A DNA stretch of 64,000 bases from the NCBI GenBank assembly GCA_958296055.1, contig CATQHS010000001.1, positions 2,762,277 through 2,826,276 of the forward strand, in the 5' to 3' direction. Source of the stretch: an uncultured Acidimicrobiales bacterium. GTDB lineage: Bacteria; Actinomycetota; Acidimicrobiia; Acidimicrobiales; Aldehydirespiratoraceae. A program made the translations under genes and the position numbers. This document shows, in pieces, positions 32,826 to 41,098 of this stretch; within the stretch, counting starts at the first letter, position 1; each line of letters opens with the position of its first letter. The notes beneath the pieces were generated by a model. That model ran no database searches. It saw only the letters and a program-made list of their open reading frames with translations, and had not been told where the DNA came from.

Positions 32826-34097
32826 TCAGTTGGCGCTGGCTCGCAGGGAGTCGACGGGCTCGAACAGGGAGGCCCGCAGCGCCGGGTAGAGGCCGGCCAG
32901 CAGCCCCACCGCCGCCCCCAGCAGGGGAGCGGCCACCGGGATGGCCGGGTTGAGCACCGGCGTCCAGGTGCGGGCGGCCGACACCGCCACCACGGTCAGC
33001 ACCCCCAGCGAGGTGCCCACCATCCCACCGAACAGCCCCACCCCGGTCGACTCCAGCAGGAACTGGTAGGCGATGTGGCGCCGCCCCGCCCCCAGTGCCC
33101 TCCTGAGCCCGATCTCGCTCACCCGCTCCAGCACCGAGACCAGCGTCACGTTGGCGATGCCGATGCCGCCCACCAGCAGCGACACGCCCCCCAGGATCAA
33201 GAACAGGGCGTTGACGTTCTCTTGGACCTCGGCCCGCAGGTCCTCGGCTTCGGGAGGGGCCTGCACCCGCACCGTGGACGGGTCGTCGGGGGCCACCGCG
33301 ATCGGCCCCTGGGCCGCGATCAGCGATGCCGCCCCCACCTCGGTGCGGATCTGGACGGTGGAGGGCGACTTCAGCTTGTAGATCTCGCGGGCCGTCCCCT
33401 CGGGCACGATGATGGCGCTGAGCAGCTCGGGCTGGCGCTCCACCTGGGCCAGGATGCCCACCACCACGAAGCTCACGTCCCCCACGAACACCACCGGCTG
33501 CTGGTCCACCCTGGTGATGTTGAGCCGCTGGGCGGCCGCCGATCCCAGCACCGCCACCCGGTCGGCTCGCTCAGAGTGCCCGTGGTCGTACCACCGACCG
33601 GTGGTCAGCTTGCCCCGCGACGCCGGGTAGATCCCCGGGGAGGCGGCGATCATCGGGATCTGGAACTCGGTCTGGCCCAGCGGGTCGATGATGGGAACCG
33701 AGCGGACCAGGGCGTTGCCCAAACCCACGTCGGCCATCGACCCGGCCGCCACCACCCCGTTGAGGCGGGTCAGCCGCTGCTCGGAGTCCCACGGCAGCGC
33801 GATCCGGGTGTTGGCCCCGGAGAACCCCTGATCGGTGGTGAGCACCACCGAGGTGGCCGACAGCTCGTCGAAGGTGGAGACGATCTGGTTCCCGGCCGTG
33901 TTCGCCACCCCCAGGGTGGCCACCAAGGCGGCGATGCCCAGCACCGCCCCCAGGGCGGTGAGCAGTGAGCGCCCCGGACGGGCGAACAGCCCGGCCAGGG
34001 ACTCCGTCACCAAGTCGAGAACCCGGAACCGAGAGCGGGGGATGCGGCTCATGGCCGCGGATCTCTTGCCCCGCGCCCGGCGGGCCCGGCGCTTCAT
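32826..34097 (-). CDS. MacB-type ABC transporter permease
   Basis: 423 residues: one N-terminal membrane helix (about 48-75, LLTALGAVLGIAALVATLGVANTAG), a large extracytoplasmic MacB_PCD domain (about 80-290), then three C-terminal helices of the FtsX type (ILGGVSLLVGGIGIANVTLVSVLERVSEIGLRRALGA). MacB systems export peptides or act as mechanotransducers. ATG 34097 overlaps a mini-ORF stop (ATGA). A second ATG at 34052 (MSRIPRSRF) sits in a GCGGCCATGAG context nearly identical to one in the mini-ORF, evidence of start-region duplication. Confidence 0.92.
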   Translation of the reverse strand: MKRRARRARGKRSAAMSRIPRSRFRVLDLVTESLAGLFARPGRSLLTALGAVLGIAALVATLGVANTAGNQIVSTFDELSATSVVLTTDQGFSGANTRIALPWDSEQRLTRLNGVVAAGSMADVGLGNALVRSVPIIDPLGQTEFQIPMIAASPGIYPASRGKLTTGRWYDHGHSERADRVAVLGSAAAQRLNITRVDQQPVVFVGDVSFVVVGILAQVERQPELLSAIIVPEGTAREIYKLKSPSTVQIRTEVGAASLIAAQGPIAVAPDDPSTVRVQAPPEAEDLRAEVQENVNALFLILGGVSLLVGGIGIANVTLVSVLERVSEIGLRRALGAGRRHIAYQFLLESTGVGLFGGMVGTSLGVLTVVAVSAARTWTPVLNPAIPVAAPLLGAAVGLLAGLYPALRASLFEPVDSLRASAN

Positions 34098-34129
34098 GTC
34101 CGGCGCCTCATGGCCGCGTGTCCCCTCAC
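34094..34129 (-). other. 11-codon mini-ORF bridging exporter ATPase and permease
   Basis: GTG 34129 overlaps the ATPase stop (GTGA). Eleven codons (MRGHAAMRRRT) later TGA overlaps the permease ATG 34097 (ATGA). GCGGCCATGAGGCGC in it resembles GCGGCCATGAGCCGC at the internal permease ATG, which suggests an old tandem duplication. Confidence 0.55.
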
Positions 34130-34812
34130 GCCCGCGTGTCCTGGGTCACGCGCCCGTCGTGCATGGCGATGGTCCGCTCGGCCCGGCTGCTCACCATCTG
34201 GTCGTGGGTCACCACCACGATGGTCAGCCCGTCGGAGCGCAGCTCCTCGAAGAGTTCCAGGATGGACCGGCTGGTGGTGCTGTCCAGGCTGCCGGTGGGC
34301 TCGTCGCACAACAGGATCGGGGGCCGGGTGACTATGGCCCGGGCGATGGCCACCCGCTGGCGCTCCCCCCCCGAGAGCCGGGAGGGCAGGAAGCCGGCCC
34401 GGTCGGACAGGCCCACCCGCTCCAGCGCGCCGGCGGCCCGGGCCTTGCGGTCGGACCGGGGGACGCTCCCGTACAGCATCGACAGGACCACGTTCTCCAG
34501 CACGGTGCGATGGGTGAGGAGGTGAAAGGCCTGGAACACGAAGCCGATGCGGTGGGCCCGCAGGCCGGTTCGCTCCCCCTCGGAGAGCCGGCCCACGTCG
34601 CGGCCCTCGAACCGGTAGGTGCCCGACGTGTGCCTGTCCAGCAGGGCGGTGATGTTGAGAAGGGTCGACTTGCCGCTCCCCGACGGCCCCATTATCGACA
34701 GGTAGTCCCCGCGGTCGATGGCCAGATCGGCCTCCCGCAGGGCGTTCACCTCCACCTCCCCGGAGCGGAAGGTGCGCCCCACCCCCTCCAGCCGGATCAG
34801 GGGCTCGCTCAC
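34126..34812 (-). CDS. MacB/LolD-type ABC transporter ATP-binding protein
   Basis: 228 residues, the size of a stand-alone LolD/MacB ATPase. Walker A GPSGSGKST, VFQAFHLL Q-loop, signature LSGGERQRVAIARAI, Walker B ILLCDEPTGSLD, switch His VTHDQ. GTG 34812 begins MSEPLIRLEGVGRTF and overlaps the preceding mini-ORF stop. With the permease and the upstream adaptor it forms a three-component exporter. Confidence 0.94.
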   Translation of the reverse strand: MSEPLIRLEGVGRTFRSGEVEVNALREADLAIDRGDYLSIMGPSGSGKSTLLNITALLDRHTSGTYRFEGRDVGRLSEGERTGLRAHRIGFVFQAFHLLTHRTVLENVVLSMLYGSVPRSDRKARAAGALERVGLSDRAGFLPSRLSGGERQRVAIARAIVTRPPILLCDEPTGSLDSTTSRSILELFEELRSDGLTIVVVTHDQMVSSRAERTIAMHDGRVTQDTRA

Positions 34813-34883
34813 CCGGCGCCGCTTCCGCCGTCGCGGGGCCTGCGACCGGTTCGGCCGCCGGGGTCGCGGCCCGGCTCACTCAC
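34809..34883 (-). other. 24-codon mini-ORF bridging adaptor and exporter ATPase genes
   Basis: GTG 34883 lies in the last codons of the adaptor gene. The frame runs 24 codons to TGA at 34809-34811, which overlaps the ATPase GTG 34812 (GTGA). The mini-peptide begins MSEP exactly as the ATPase does, so an ancestral duplication of the ATPase start is likely. Confidence 0.55.
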
Positions 34884-36741
34884 CCGACGCCACCCCCACC
34901 ACCACTAGGTCTCCGGCGGAGATCTCCCCGTCCAGCGGGGTGACCTCCACCACCCCCTGGGCGGCCAGACCGGGCTCCACCTCCACGAACCGGGCCGTGC
35001 CGTCGGGCCGGGCGATCTCTATCCGGGTGGCGCCGTCGGCGGTGGCCGACAGGGCCGCGGCCGGCACCGCCCACACCTCGCCCTCGGTTCCCCCCACCGG
35101 GATGACGACCCGGACGTTGGACCCGATCAGCTCGTCGGGGATCTCCTCGTCGGCGACGATCTCCATGTAGTGGCGGTCGCTGGACACGCCCCGGGTTCCG
35201 GCCCGGTCCTCCAGGAGGCGGATCGTGCCCGGTATCGGATCGGTCAGGGCCGGGTCCTCGATCATGGCCTCTCCGCCCTGCTTGACCAAGCTGATGTCGC
35301 GAACCGGCACCGACCCCCGCACGGCCAGGTCGGACCCGGTGACGGTCATGAAGCCGCCGCTCACCAGCGATCCCTGCTCGGCGGTTAGGGCGTCCACCCT
35401 CACCGGCATCCGGCGCAGGAAGATGATCTCGCCGGCCGGCAGCCAGGTTCCGGTTTCAGCCTCCAAGTCGGCCAGCGCCTTGGCCGCGTCGGCCAGCTCG
35501 GTCTCGGCGTCTTGCACCTGGCGCTCCTTGTCGGCGATGTCGGGCGGCGCCAGCAGCCTGGCCAGGGCCTCTTGGGCGTCGAGCAGCCCGTTGCGGGCGG
35601 TTCGCCGGGTCTTCTCCGAAGGGTTCATCAGCTCGTCCAGGGCCTCTTGGGCGTTCAGCAGCCCGTTGTGGGCCTGCCGCAATTCGGTTGCCGCCGCCGT
35701 CGGCCGCTGATCCAGGGCCTCTTGCGCGTCGGCGATGGCCTTCTCAGCCCCGTTCAGCTCGATCCGGGCACCGTCGACGGCTAGGCGCAGAGCGTTCAGA
35801 TCCGCCGGGGTGGGAATGGCGCCGGTAACCGGATGAACCCCTGTCTGGGCGCTCCTCCAGTTCTGCTCGGCTTGGGCGTAGGCCTGGGCGGCCCGCTCTC
35901 GGGCTCGCTGGGCGGTCGTCACCGCCTCCTCGGCGGCGGCGTCTTCGTCGGCGATCTTGGTCCGGGTCGCCTGCAGGCTCTCGGTGGCCGCGGTCACCGC
36001 ATCGCGGGCCCGGCGAATGTCGCCGACGGGCGGGTCGAGCAGTTCGTCCAGGGACTGTTGGGCGTCGGTCACCGCCGCCCGAGCCCCGCGAACCGCGGCT
36101 TGGCCGGGGTTTCTGGCCTCCCGCAGGGCTTTGCGGGCTGCGGTCAGGGCGTCGGTGGCGGTCCTGATCCGGGTCTGGGCCGTCCGCAGCGCCGTCTTCT
36201 CCTGTTCGCTGATGCCGTTGGCCTGGTAGCCGTTGTCCTGGTACCAGGCCCTCACCGCCTCGCCGGTGTCGTCGTCCCATTTCTGATCCGGCGCCCCGGC
36301 TAAGAACCCCAGCCGGGCCAAGGCCTGCTCGACTTGGAGGACGTCGGGGCCTTGGGTGCCGGGGCGCATGTCCCGGAACACGGGGATGTCGCCGACCAGC
36401 AGGAACACCGGCCGCCCGGCGATCTCGATGGCCGCTGAGCCCTCCTGTAGATCCTCGCCTCTTTTGGGCGCGGCCGTTACCACCAGCACGTCCGGCCTGC
36501 CTCCCAGGGCGCCGCCCAACGACAAGGTGGCGGGGTCGTCGTAGCCGACGTCGGCCCGGGTTATCACGTTGGCCGACAGCTCTTTGCGCTCTACCTCCAC
36601 GGTGATGAGGGAGGGATCCGGGGGATCGGCCTCAGCCGCGATCTGGGCGGGCGAGCGGATGCCCCGCCCGAACCACCATCCCACCCCGGCCGACACCCCG
36701 ACCAGCAGGACCACCGCCGCCACCGCCAGGCCGCGTTTCAT
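34876..36741 (-). CDS. Long coiled-coil membrane-fusion (HlyD/MacA-like) adaptor with peptidoglycan-binding domain
   Basis: 621 residues. There is an N-terminal anchor (about 4-27). A peptidoglycan-binding-1 domain follows (about 120-185, MRPGTQGPDVLQVEQALARLGF). A very long alpha-helical coiled coil (about 190-440) has repeats such as GLLNAQEALDELMNPSEK and GLLDAQEALARLLAPP. The lipoyl/beta-barrel parts (about 445-620) complete it. Gram-positive MacA-like adaptors join MacB-type pumps to the cell wall. ATG 36741 overlaps the third of three repeat-derived mini-ORFs. Its coiled coil is longer than usual and internally duplicated. Confidence 0.85.
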   Translation of the reverse strand: MKRGLAVAAVVLLVGVSAGVGWWFGRGIRSPAQIAAEADPPDPSLITVEVERKELSANVITRADVGYDDPATLSLGGALGGRPDVLVVTAAPKRGEDLQEGSAAIEIAGRPVFLLVGDIPVFRDMRPGTQGPDVLQVEQALARLGFLAGAPDQKWDDDTGEAVRAWYQDNGYQANGISEQEKTALRTAQTRIRTATDALTAARKALREARNPGQAAVRGARAAVTDAQQSLDELLDPPVGDIRRARDAVTAATESLQATRTKIADEDAAAEEAVTTAQRARERAAQAYAQAEQNWRSAQTGVHPVTGAIPTPADLNALRLAVDGARIELNGAEKAIADAQEALDQRPTAAATELRQAHNGLLNAQEALDELMNPSEKTRRTARNGLLDAQEALARLLAPPDIADKERQVQDAETELADAAKALADLEAETGTWLPAGEIIFLRRMPVRVDALTAEQGSLVSGGFMTVTGSDLAVRGSVPVRDISLVKQGGEAMIEDPALTDPIPGTIRLLEDRAGTRGVSSDRHYMEIVADEEIPDELIGSNVRVVIPVGGTEGEVWAVPAAALSATADGATRIEIARPDGTARFVEVEPGLAAQGVVEVTPLDGEISAGDLVVVGVASGE

Positions 36742-36858
36742 GCCCGGTCCTCGGGCGGCTCTGGCGGTGCGCGCCTCATCGCCGGTGTCCCAGCGGCTCT
36801 GGCGGTGCGCGCCTCATCGCCGGTGTCCCAGCGGCTCTGGGGGTGGTACGCGCCTCAT
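36738..36858 (-). repeat. Tandem repeats (38 and 41 bp) forming three coupled mini-ORFs before the adaptor gene
   Basis: On the minus strand three mini-ORFs run head to tail: 36858-36814 (14 codons, MRRVPPPEPLGHRR), 36817-36776 (13 codons, MRRAPPEPLGHRR) and 36779-36738 (13 codons, MRRAPPEPPEDRA). Each stop overlaps the next ATG as ATGA, and the last overlaps the adaptor ATG 36741. Starts are spaced 41, 38 and 38 bp, all 2 mod 3. The first ATG lies 16 nt after the lipoprotein stop. The chain delivers ribosomes to the adaptor start. Confidence 0.85.
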
Positions 36859-36874
36859 CGAAGTCTCTGCCCGG

Positions 36875-37969
36875 TCAGCTCGGGTCCAGCGCTGTTCGGG
36901 CCTGCTCCAGGGCGTCCCGGTTGTCGCTGATGAACTGCGACTCCAACTCCTGGGTGATCTCCTGCTGAATCTCCCGCTGCTTCTCGCTGCACTCGTAGTT
37001 GGCGACGGCCAGATCCCTCTCCTCCTGCTGAAGGGCGGCCAGCGCCTCTTGGTCCACATCCTGGCGGACTTCGCGGGTGAACTGGTCGTAGTAGTCGCCT
37101 ATGGCCTCGGCGCTCTGGGTCTCGAAGAAGATCTCGATCTGCTCGTCCGTCCATCCCTCGAAGGGGTCTCTGACCCCCGCCCCCAGCTCGTTGTACCGGG
37201 TGCTGATCTCGTCGAGGCCTCGGTCCCATAGCTCGTCGACGGTCTGGAAGTCGTAGCCCCGGTCGGCCATGCAGGCCGTCCAGCCCTGGGCCGCTTCCAC
37301 CACCCGCGGATCGGATTCCACCCGCTGTTGCAGCTCAGTGAACAGGGGCTCGAGTTCCCGGAACACCTCGTCGACCTCGCCGTAGACCTCCCGGTTCGCC
37401 TCTCCCATGCACCCCCGGCCCCAGAGATCTTCGTCGGTCGGCTCGGACTCGGGATCGGAGAGATCCGAACCGAACTCGAGATCGGTGGGCTCGCCGAACA
37501 GGGCCTCCTGGTAGGCGCTGGATTCGGAGTCCGACAGCGCCTCCCTGATGGCCTGGTTGGGATCCACCCATTGCTCCAGGGCTGATCCCGACCCCACCGC
37601 GACCCCAGCGACGCCCTCGGCGCCATTGTTGACCAACTCCGCGGCGGTGCTGATGCCGAACCCCTGCTCCCGGGCGTACTCCTCTTCGTCGAAGACGAAA
37701 TCCTGGGCGCTGATGGGCACGACCGCCGGGACGTACTCGAAGCCCTGGTTGACCATGCAGGCCGCCACCGACTCTTGTTGGCGCATGTTCAGCCGGGCGG
37801 AGTTGGCCGCGGCTGCATCCGGGTCGTTGGGGTCGAACCCCAAGAATGCGGCCACCGAGTTGGCTTCCCCGTCGGCCTCCTCCGAGTCGGCGCCTTCGGA
37901 CTGCGAGGAGCCCCCGCAGGCCGCGACGGCCATCACCGTCGCCGAGACCATCAGAATCAGCCGTCTCAT
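36875..37969 (-). CDS. Actinobacterial lipoprotein of unknown function
   Basis: 364 residues. The signal peptide ends in a lipobox (VMAVAACGG, Cys about 18). After an acidic Ser/Glu linker the protein is largely alpha-helical, with conserved-looking Cys motifs CMVNQGFEY, RGCMGEA, CMADRGYDF and NYECSEKQ that could form two disulfides. I recognise the general type, a secreted helical lipoprotein often next to MacAB-type exporters in actinobacteria, but no named family. GAAGGGG upstream of ATG 37969 is the ribosome-binding site. Linked to the exporter by the mini-ORF chain. Confidence 0.75.
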   Translation of the reverse strand: MRRLILMVSATVMAVAACGGSSQSEGADSEEADGEANSVAAFLGFDPNDPDAAAANSARLNMRQQESVAACMVNQGFEYVPAVVPISAQDFVFDEEEYAREQGFGISTAAELVNNGAEGVAGVAVGSGSALEQWVDPNQAIREALSDSESSAYQEALFGEPTDLEFGSDLSDPESEPTDEDLWGRGCMGEANREVYGEVDEVFRELEPLFTELQQRVESDPRVVEAAQGWTACMADRGYDFQTVDELWDRGLDEISTRYNELGAGVRDPFEGWTDEQIEIFFETQSAEAIGDYYDQFTREVRQDVDQEALAALQQEERDLAVANYECSEKQREIQQEITQELESQFISDNRDALEQARTALDPS

Positions 37970-38003
37970 CGTCCACCCCTTCGCTGCCCGCCGGTGCGAG
38001 CGT

Positions 38004-39419
38004 CTAGCCCCATGTCACGATCGCCTCCCCGGACAGCTCGGCCGGGCCGTCGTGGACGCCGTTGCGGTTCCGGTCCCAGAAGACCTTCACCTCGTCCACT
38101 ATCGAACCGATTTGAACGCCGCCCGAGTTCGGCCCGACGTAAGAGAAGTCAGCCCTCCTGGTCCCGGACGCCGGCGCGGCGGCGGTGTATACCACCACCC
38201 CGTCCCTGGTCACGGTCATAATCAGAAGCTGGTTGCCGAGTCGAGAGCCCCTAAGCCTGGCCGTAACCAGCGCGGTCTTGCCGAACTGGATAAGCCCTTC
38301 GGGGGCCTTCACTTCGATCTGAGTGGGCGGGGCCTGCCAGCGAATCTGGGCCGACACCTCGTTGCGCACTCGGACGGCGTCGAAGACCTCCCCTTCGCCT
38401 CCCGTCCAGGCGTACACGGCGTCTATAGCCCATACGGGCGAGTGGGCCAGCCCCACCACCACCCGGCCCGACGAGTCGGTGCGGGGATCGGCATGGTCGA
38501 TTTGGCAGTTGACGGAGGTGCCGGCGTCTATGCCGTTGACCTGGGCCCCCGCGTCTAGCAAGCACCCGCTGGGGTCGCTTCCGGCTAGGACTACGAACAC
38601 GTCCACCAGCAGCCCCGGATAGGGATCGCCGTTGGGCTTGGAAGCGGCGACGACGGCGGTGGTCGAGCCTCCGGCCAACAGCCAGTCGGCGCCCATTTCG
38701 ATGGTCAGCCTGACCGGTGAGGCGTTGCCGTGCTGCAGCGACCGGGCCAGGAAGAGGGCCATGTCGGAGCGGGTGACCTCGATTCGGGGACCGAACCGGT
38801 CGTCGGCGATTCCGGGCATTATCCGAAGCGCGGCCAGTTGTCCGGCGGCCCGGGCCGACTCGGAGCCCGGGTCTCCCAGATCGGCGAAGGCGGTCCCGGT
38901 TTCTCCGAGCGGCACCTGCGCCTTGGCCAGCATCCGGTGTATGAACAGCGCTATCTGCCCCCGGGAGACGGTCCGGTCCGGGTCGAATGTCTGGGCGGAC
39001 GAGCCTTTGGTGATTCCCAGTTCGTACAGGCGGGCGATGGCGGTGCGGGCCTCGGCGTCCAGCGAAGCGGTGTCGGTGAAGGGGGAGGACGGGTTCTCCG
39101 GCAACCCCAGGCCGAGGGCCCCGGCCGTCCGCACCAAGAACCGGGCCATCTGGGTGCGGGTGACCGGCTCGGCGGGCGAGAAGGTGGTGGCGGTGGTGCC
39201 GCGGCTCACTCCGTAATGGAAGATGCAGTCGATGGCTCCTCTCGCCTCCTCGCTGAGGGAGGAGACGTCGGCGAAAGGCGAGGCCTCGATGGAGTCCGGA
39301 CAGCCCAGAGGCGACGCCTGAGCGCCGCCGTCTTGAGCCAGGGCCGGGGCCGAGCTGACGAACACGGACGCTGCGCTCAAAACCGCGGCAACCAGCCCGC
39401 ACCCGGCCCTCTTGGTCAT
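38004..39419 (-). CDS. Secreted protein with three SLH domains and Ig-like C-terminal region
   Basis: 471 residues. Signal peptide (about 1-28, ending SSAPALAQD). Three S-layer homology repeats (about 45-215) each end with the R-x-Q-x-A-x-F-L/I-x-R pattern (VTRTQMARFLVR, VSRGQIALFIHR, VTRSDMALFLAR). Beta-rich Ig-like domains (about 225-470) follow. SLH domains anchor proteins to pyruvylated wall polymers. ATG 39419 is chosen for the signal peptide; an in-frame GTG at about 39488 would add an untypical leader. It probably starts the lipoprotein-exporter transcription unit. Confidence 0.88.
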   Translation of the reverse strand: MTKRAGCGLVAAVLSAASVFVSSAPALAQDGGAQASPLGCPDSIEASPFADVSSLSEEARGAIDCIFHYGVSRGTTATTFSPAEPVTRTQMARFLVRTAGALGLGLPENPSSPFTDTASLDAEARTAIARLYELGITKGSSAQTFDPDRTVSRGQIALFIHRMLAKAQVPLGETGTAFADLGDPGSESARAAGQLAALRIMPGIADDRFGPRIEVTRSDMALFLARSLQHGNASPVRLTIEMGADWLLAGGSTTAVVAASKPNGDPYPGLLVDVFVVLAGSDPSGCLLDAGAQVNGIDAGTSVNCQIDHADPRTDSSGRVVVGLAHSPVWAIDAVYAWTGGEGEVFDAVRVRNEVSAQIRWQAPPTQIEVKAPEGLIQFGKTALVTARLRGSRLGNQLLIMTVTRDGVVVYTAAAPASGTRRADFSYVGPNSGGVQIGSIVDEVKVFWDRNRNGVHDGPAELSGEAIVTWG

Positions 39420-39421
39420 GC

Positions 39422-39454
39422 CCCAGGATACAGCCGAGGTCCGTAAATCCTGGG
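39422..39454. promoter_or_regulatory. 8-bp inverted repeat in the leader of the SLH gene
   Basis: CCCAGGAT (39422-39429) and ATCCTGGG (39447-39454) are perfect inverted arms with a 17-nt spacer immediately before the SLH ATG. It could be an operator or a leader hairpin that hides the start region. There is no recognised binding-protein consensus. Confidence 0.35.
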
Positions 39455-39514
39455 TAAAGGCGGCGGAACGGCGGCGCCCGGCCGCTCCGGTCCGGCTCAC
39501 GGACGGGGGTCCGG

Positions 39515-39901
39515 TCAGCGGGCCGCCACCACCGCTATCTCCATCTTCCAGGCCGGCTGGGCCAGGGCGGCCACCATCACCAGGGTGGACGCGGCCCGAT
39601 GACCGGCCAGGAACCGGTCCCGCTCGGCCATCACCGGCGCGGTGTCCTGGCCGGACACCACGTAGGTGACCACCGACACGATGTCGTCGGGGGCCATCTG
39701 CGCCTCCGCCAGCATGGCCGCGATGTTGTCCCACACCGCTCGGGCCTGGGCGCCCATGCCGTCGGGAACCGAGCCGTCGGGCCGGGTCGGGACCACGCCG
39801 GAGGTGTGCAGCCACTTGGAGGCGCCCTCCACGGCCACCGCGTGGGCGTAGTCGGCCGCGGGCGGGGCAATCGAGGCCGGTTCGATCCGCCGGGCGGGCA
39901 T
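39515..39901 (-). CDS. RidA-family protein (YjgF/YER057c/UK114)
   Basis: 128 residues with the RidA trimer fold: YAHAVAVEGASKWLHTSGVVPTRPDG, then AVWDNIAAMLAEAQMAPDDIVSVVTYVV, and RAASTLVMVAALAQPAWKMEIAVVAA. The catalytic Arg in the ASTLV segment is in RAASTLVMV, and the Glu of KMEIAVVA is present. RidA proteins hydrolyse reactive enamines/imines. Normal length. Divergent from the LLM gene at 39994. Confidence 0.9.
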   Translation of the reverse strand: MPARRIEPASIAPPAADYAHAVAVEGASKWLHTSGVVPTRPDGSVPDGMGAQARAVWDNIAAMLAEAQMAPDDIVSVVTYVVSGQDTAPVMAERDRFLAGHRAASTLVMVAALAQPAWKMEIAVVAAR

Positions 39902-39993
39902 GGCCGGATCGTAGACCCGACGGGGGCCATGGCACCGGCGGGGCGGCGCCCGGTGCGGCGGCGGGCCCGCCCGGGTCGTAGACTCGGCTCTTC

Positions 39994-41028
39994 ATGGCGC
40001 AGCGGATGGGCCTGTACTTCCAGGACAAGCACGACATCGGCTACGAGCTGGAGATGGCCAAGTACGCGGAGGCCAAGGGCTTCAGCGAAATCTGGCAGGC
40101 CGACACTCGCCTGGCCCGGGACTGCGTGGTGATGATGACCGCCCTGCTGGCCGCCACCAGCCGAATCCGGATCGGCAGCGGGGTGCTGCCCCTCTACACC
40201 CGCAACCCGGCGGTGATCGCCGCCACCTGGAGCACCATGTGGGAGCTGGGCGGGCTCACCCCGGAGGGCCAGAGCCGGGTGATGCTGGGGCTCGGGGCTT
40301 GGTGGGAGCCGATCGCCAGCCGAGTCTCCGCCGGCCGCCGCCGCCCCCTGACCGCCATGCGCGAGAACGTCGAGGCCATAAAGGCCCTGTTCACCATGGA
40401 GGAGGTCAGCTACGAGGGCGAGATCGTCCGCCTGGATCGGGTCCGCCTCGACATCGCCTACGGCGACCCGTCCCCCCGGGCCATCCCCGTCTACGTCGGC
40501 GCCACCGGGCCCAAGATGCTGGACCTGACCGGAGAGATCGCCGACGGGGTGGTGCTCAACTACGTGGTGTCCACCGACTACATCCGCGGCGCCGTGGCCC
40601 AGGTCTCGGCCGGCGCCGTCCGGGCTGGCCGGGACCCCGGCGCCATCGACCGGCCCGAGCTGCTGGTGTGCTCGCTGTCCGACGACGACCCCGACGAGGC
40701 CATGCTGGCCGGAAAGTCGCTGGTGGCCTACTACCTCGGCACCGAGCCCCACCTGATGGAGGCCTCCGGCGCCGATCCCGACCTCATCGAGCGGGTCAAG
40801 CAGGTGGTGGGCTGGCCCGCCACCGAAGCCGACTACCGCAAGGCCGCCTCCCTGATCGGCGGCGGCTTCGTGAGGGAGCTGATGGCGGTGGGCACCTCGG
40901 CCCAGTGCCGGGACAAGGTGGCCGAGTACATCGACGCCGGGGTCACCTGCCCGCTGCTGTACCCGATCATGGACGACATGAAGCCGGTGATCGACGCCTT
41001 CGCGGGCTGGACCGCCGGCGTCCAGTGA
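39994..41028 (+). CDS. LLM-class F420-dependent-type oxidoreductase
   Basis: 344 residues, close in style to methylene-H4MPT reductase-like LLM proteins. Blocks include [89 protein letters not shown] and [26 protein letters not shown]420 use is inferred from the family. It precedes an amidohydrolase by 70 bp, so the pair may act on one cyclic amide or azole substrate. Confidence 0.9.
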   Translation: MAQRMGLYFQDKHDIGYELEMAKYAEAKGFSEIWQADTRLARDCVVMMTALLAATSRIRIGSGVLPLYTRNPAVIAATWSTMWELGGLTPEGQSRVMLGLGAWWEPIASRVSAGRRRPLTAMRENVEAIKALFTMEEVSYEGEIVRLDRVRLDIAYGDPSPRAIPVYVGATGPKMLDLTGEIADGVVLNYVVSTDYIRGAVAQVSAGAVRAGRDPGAIDRPELLVCSLSDDDPDEAMLAGKSLVAYYLGTEPHLMEASGADPDLIERVKQVVGWPATEADYRKAASLIGGGFVRELMAVGTSAQCRDKVAEYIDAGVTCPLLYPIMDDMKPVIDAFAGWTAGVQ

Positions 41029-41098
41029 TCAGGCGGCCGATGGGCGGGGCTCACCGGCGCGGCCGGGCGCCGGATCGGCCGGGCCGTAAGCGGATCAG

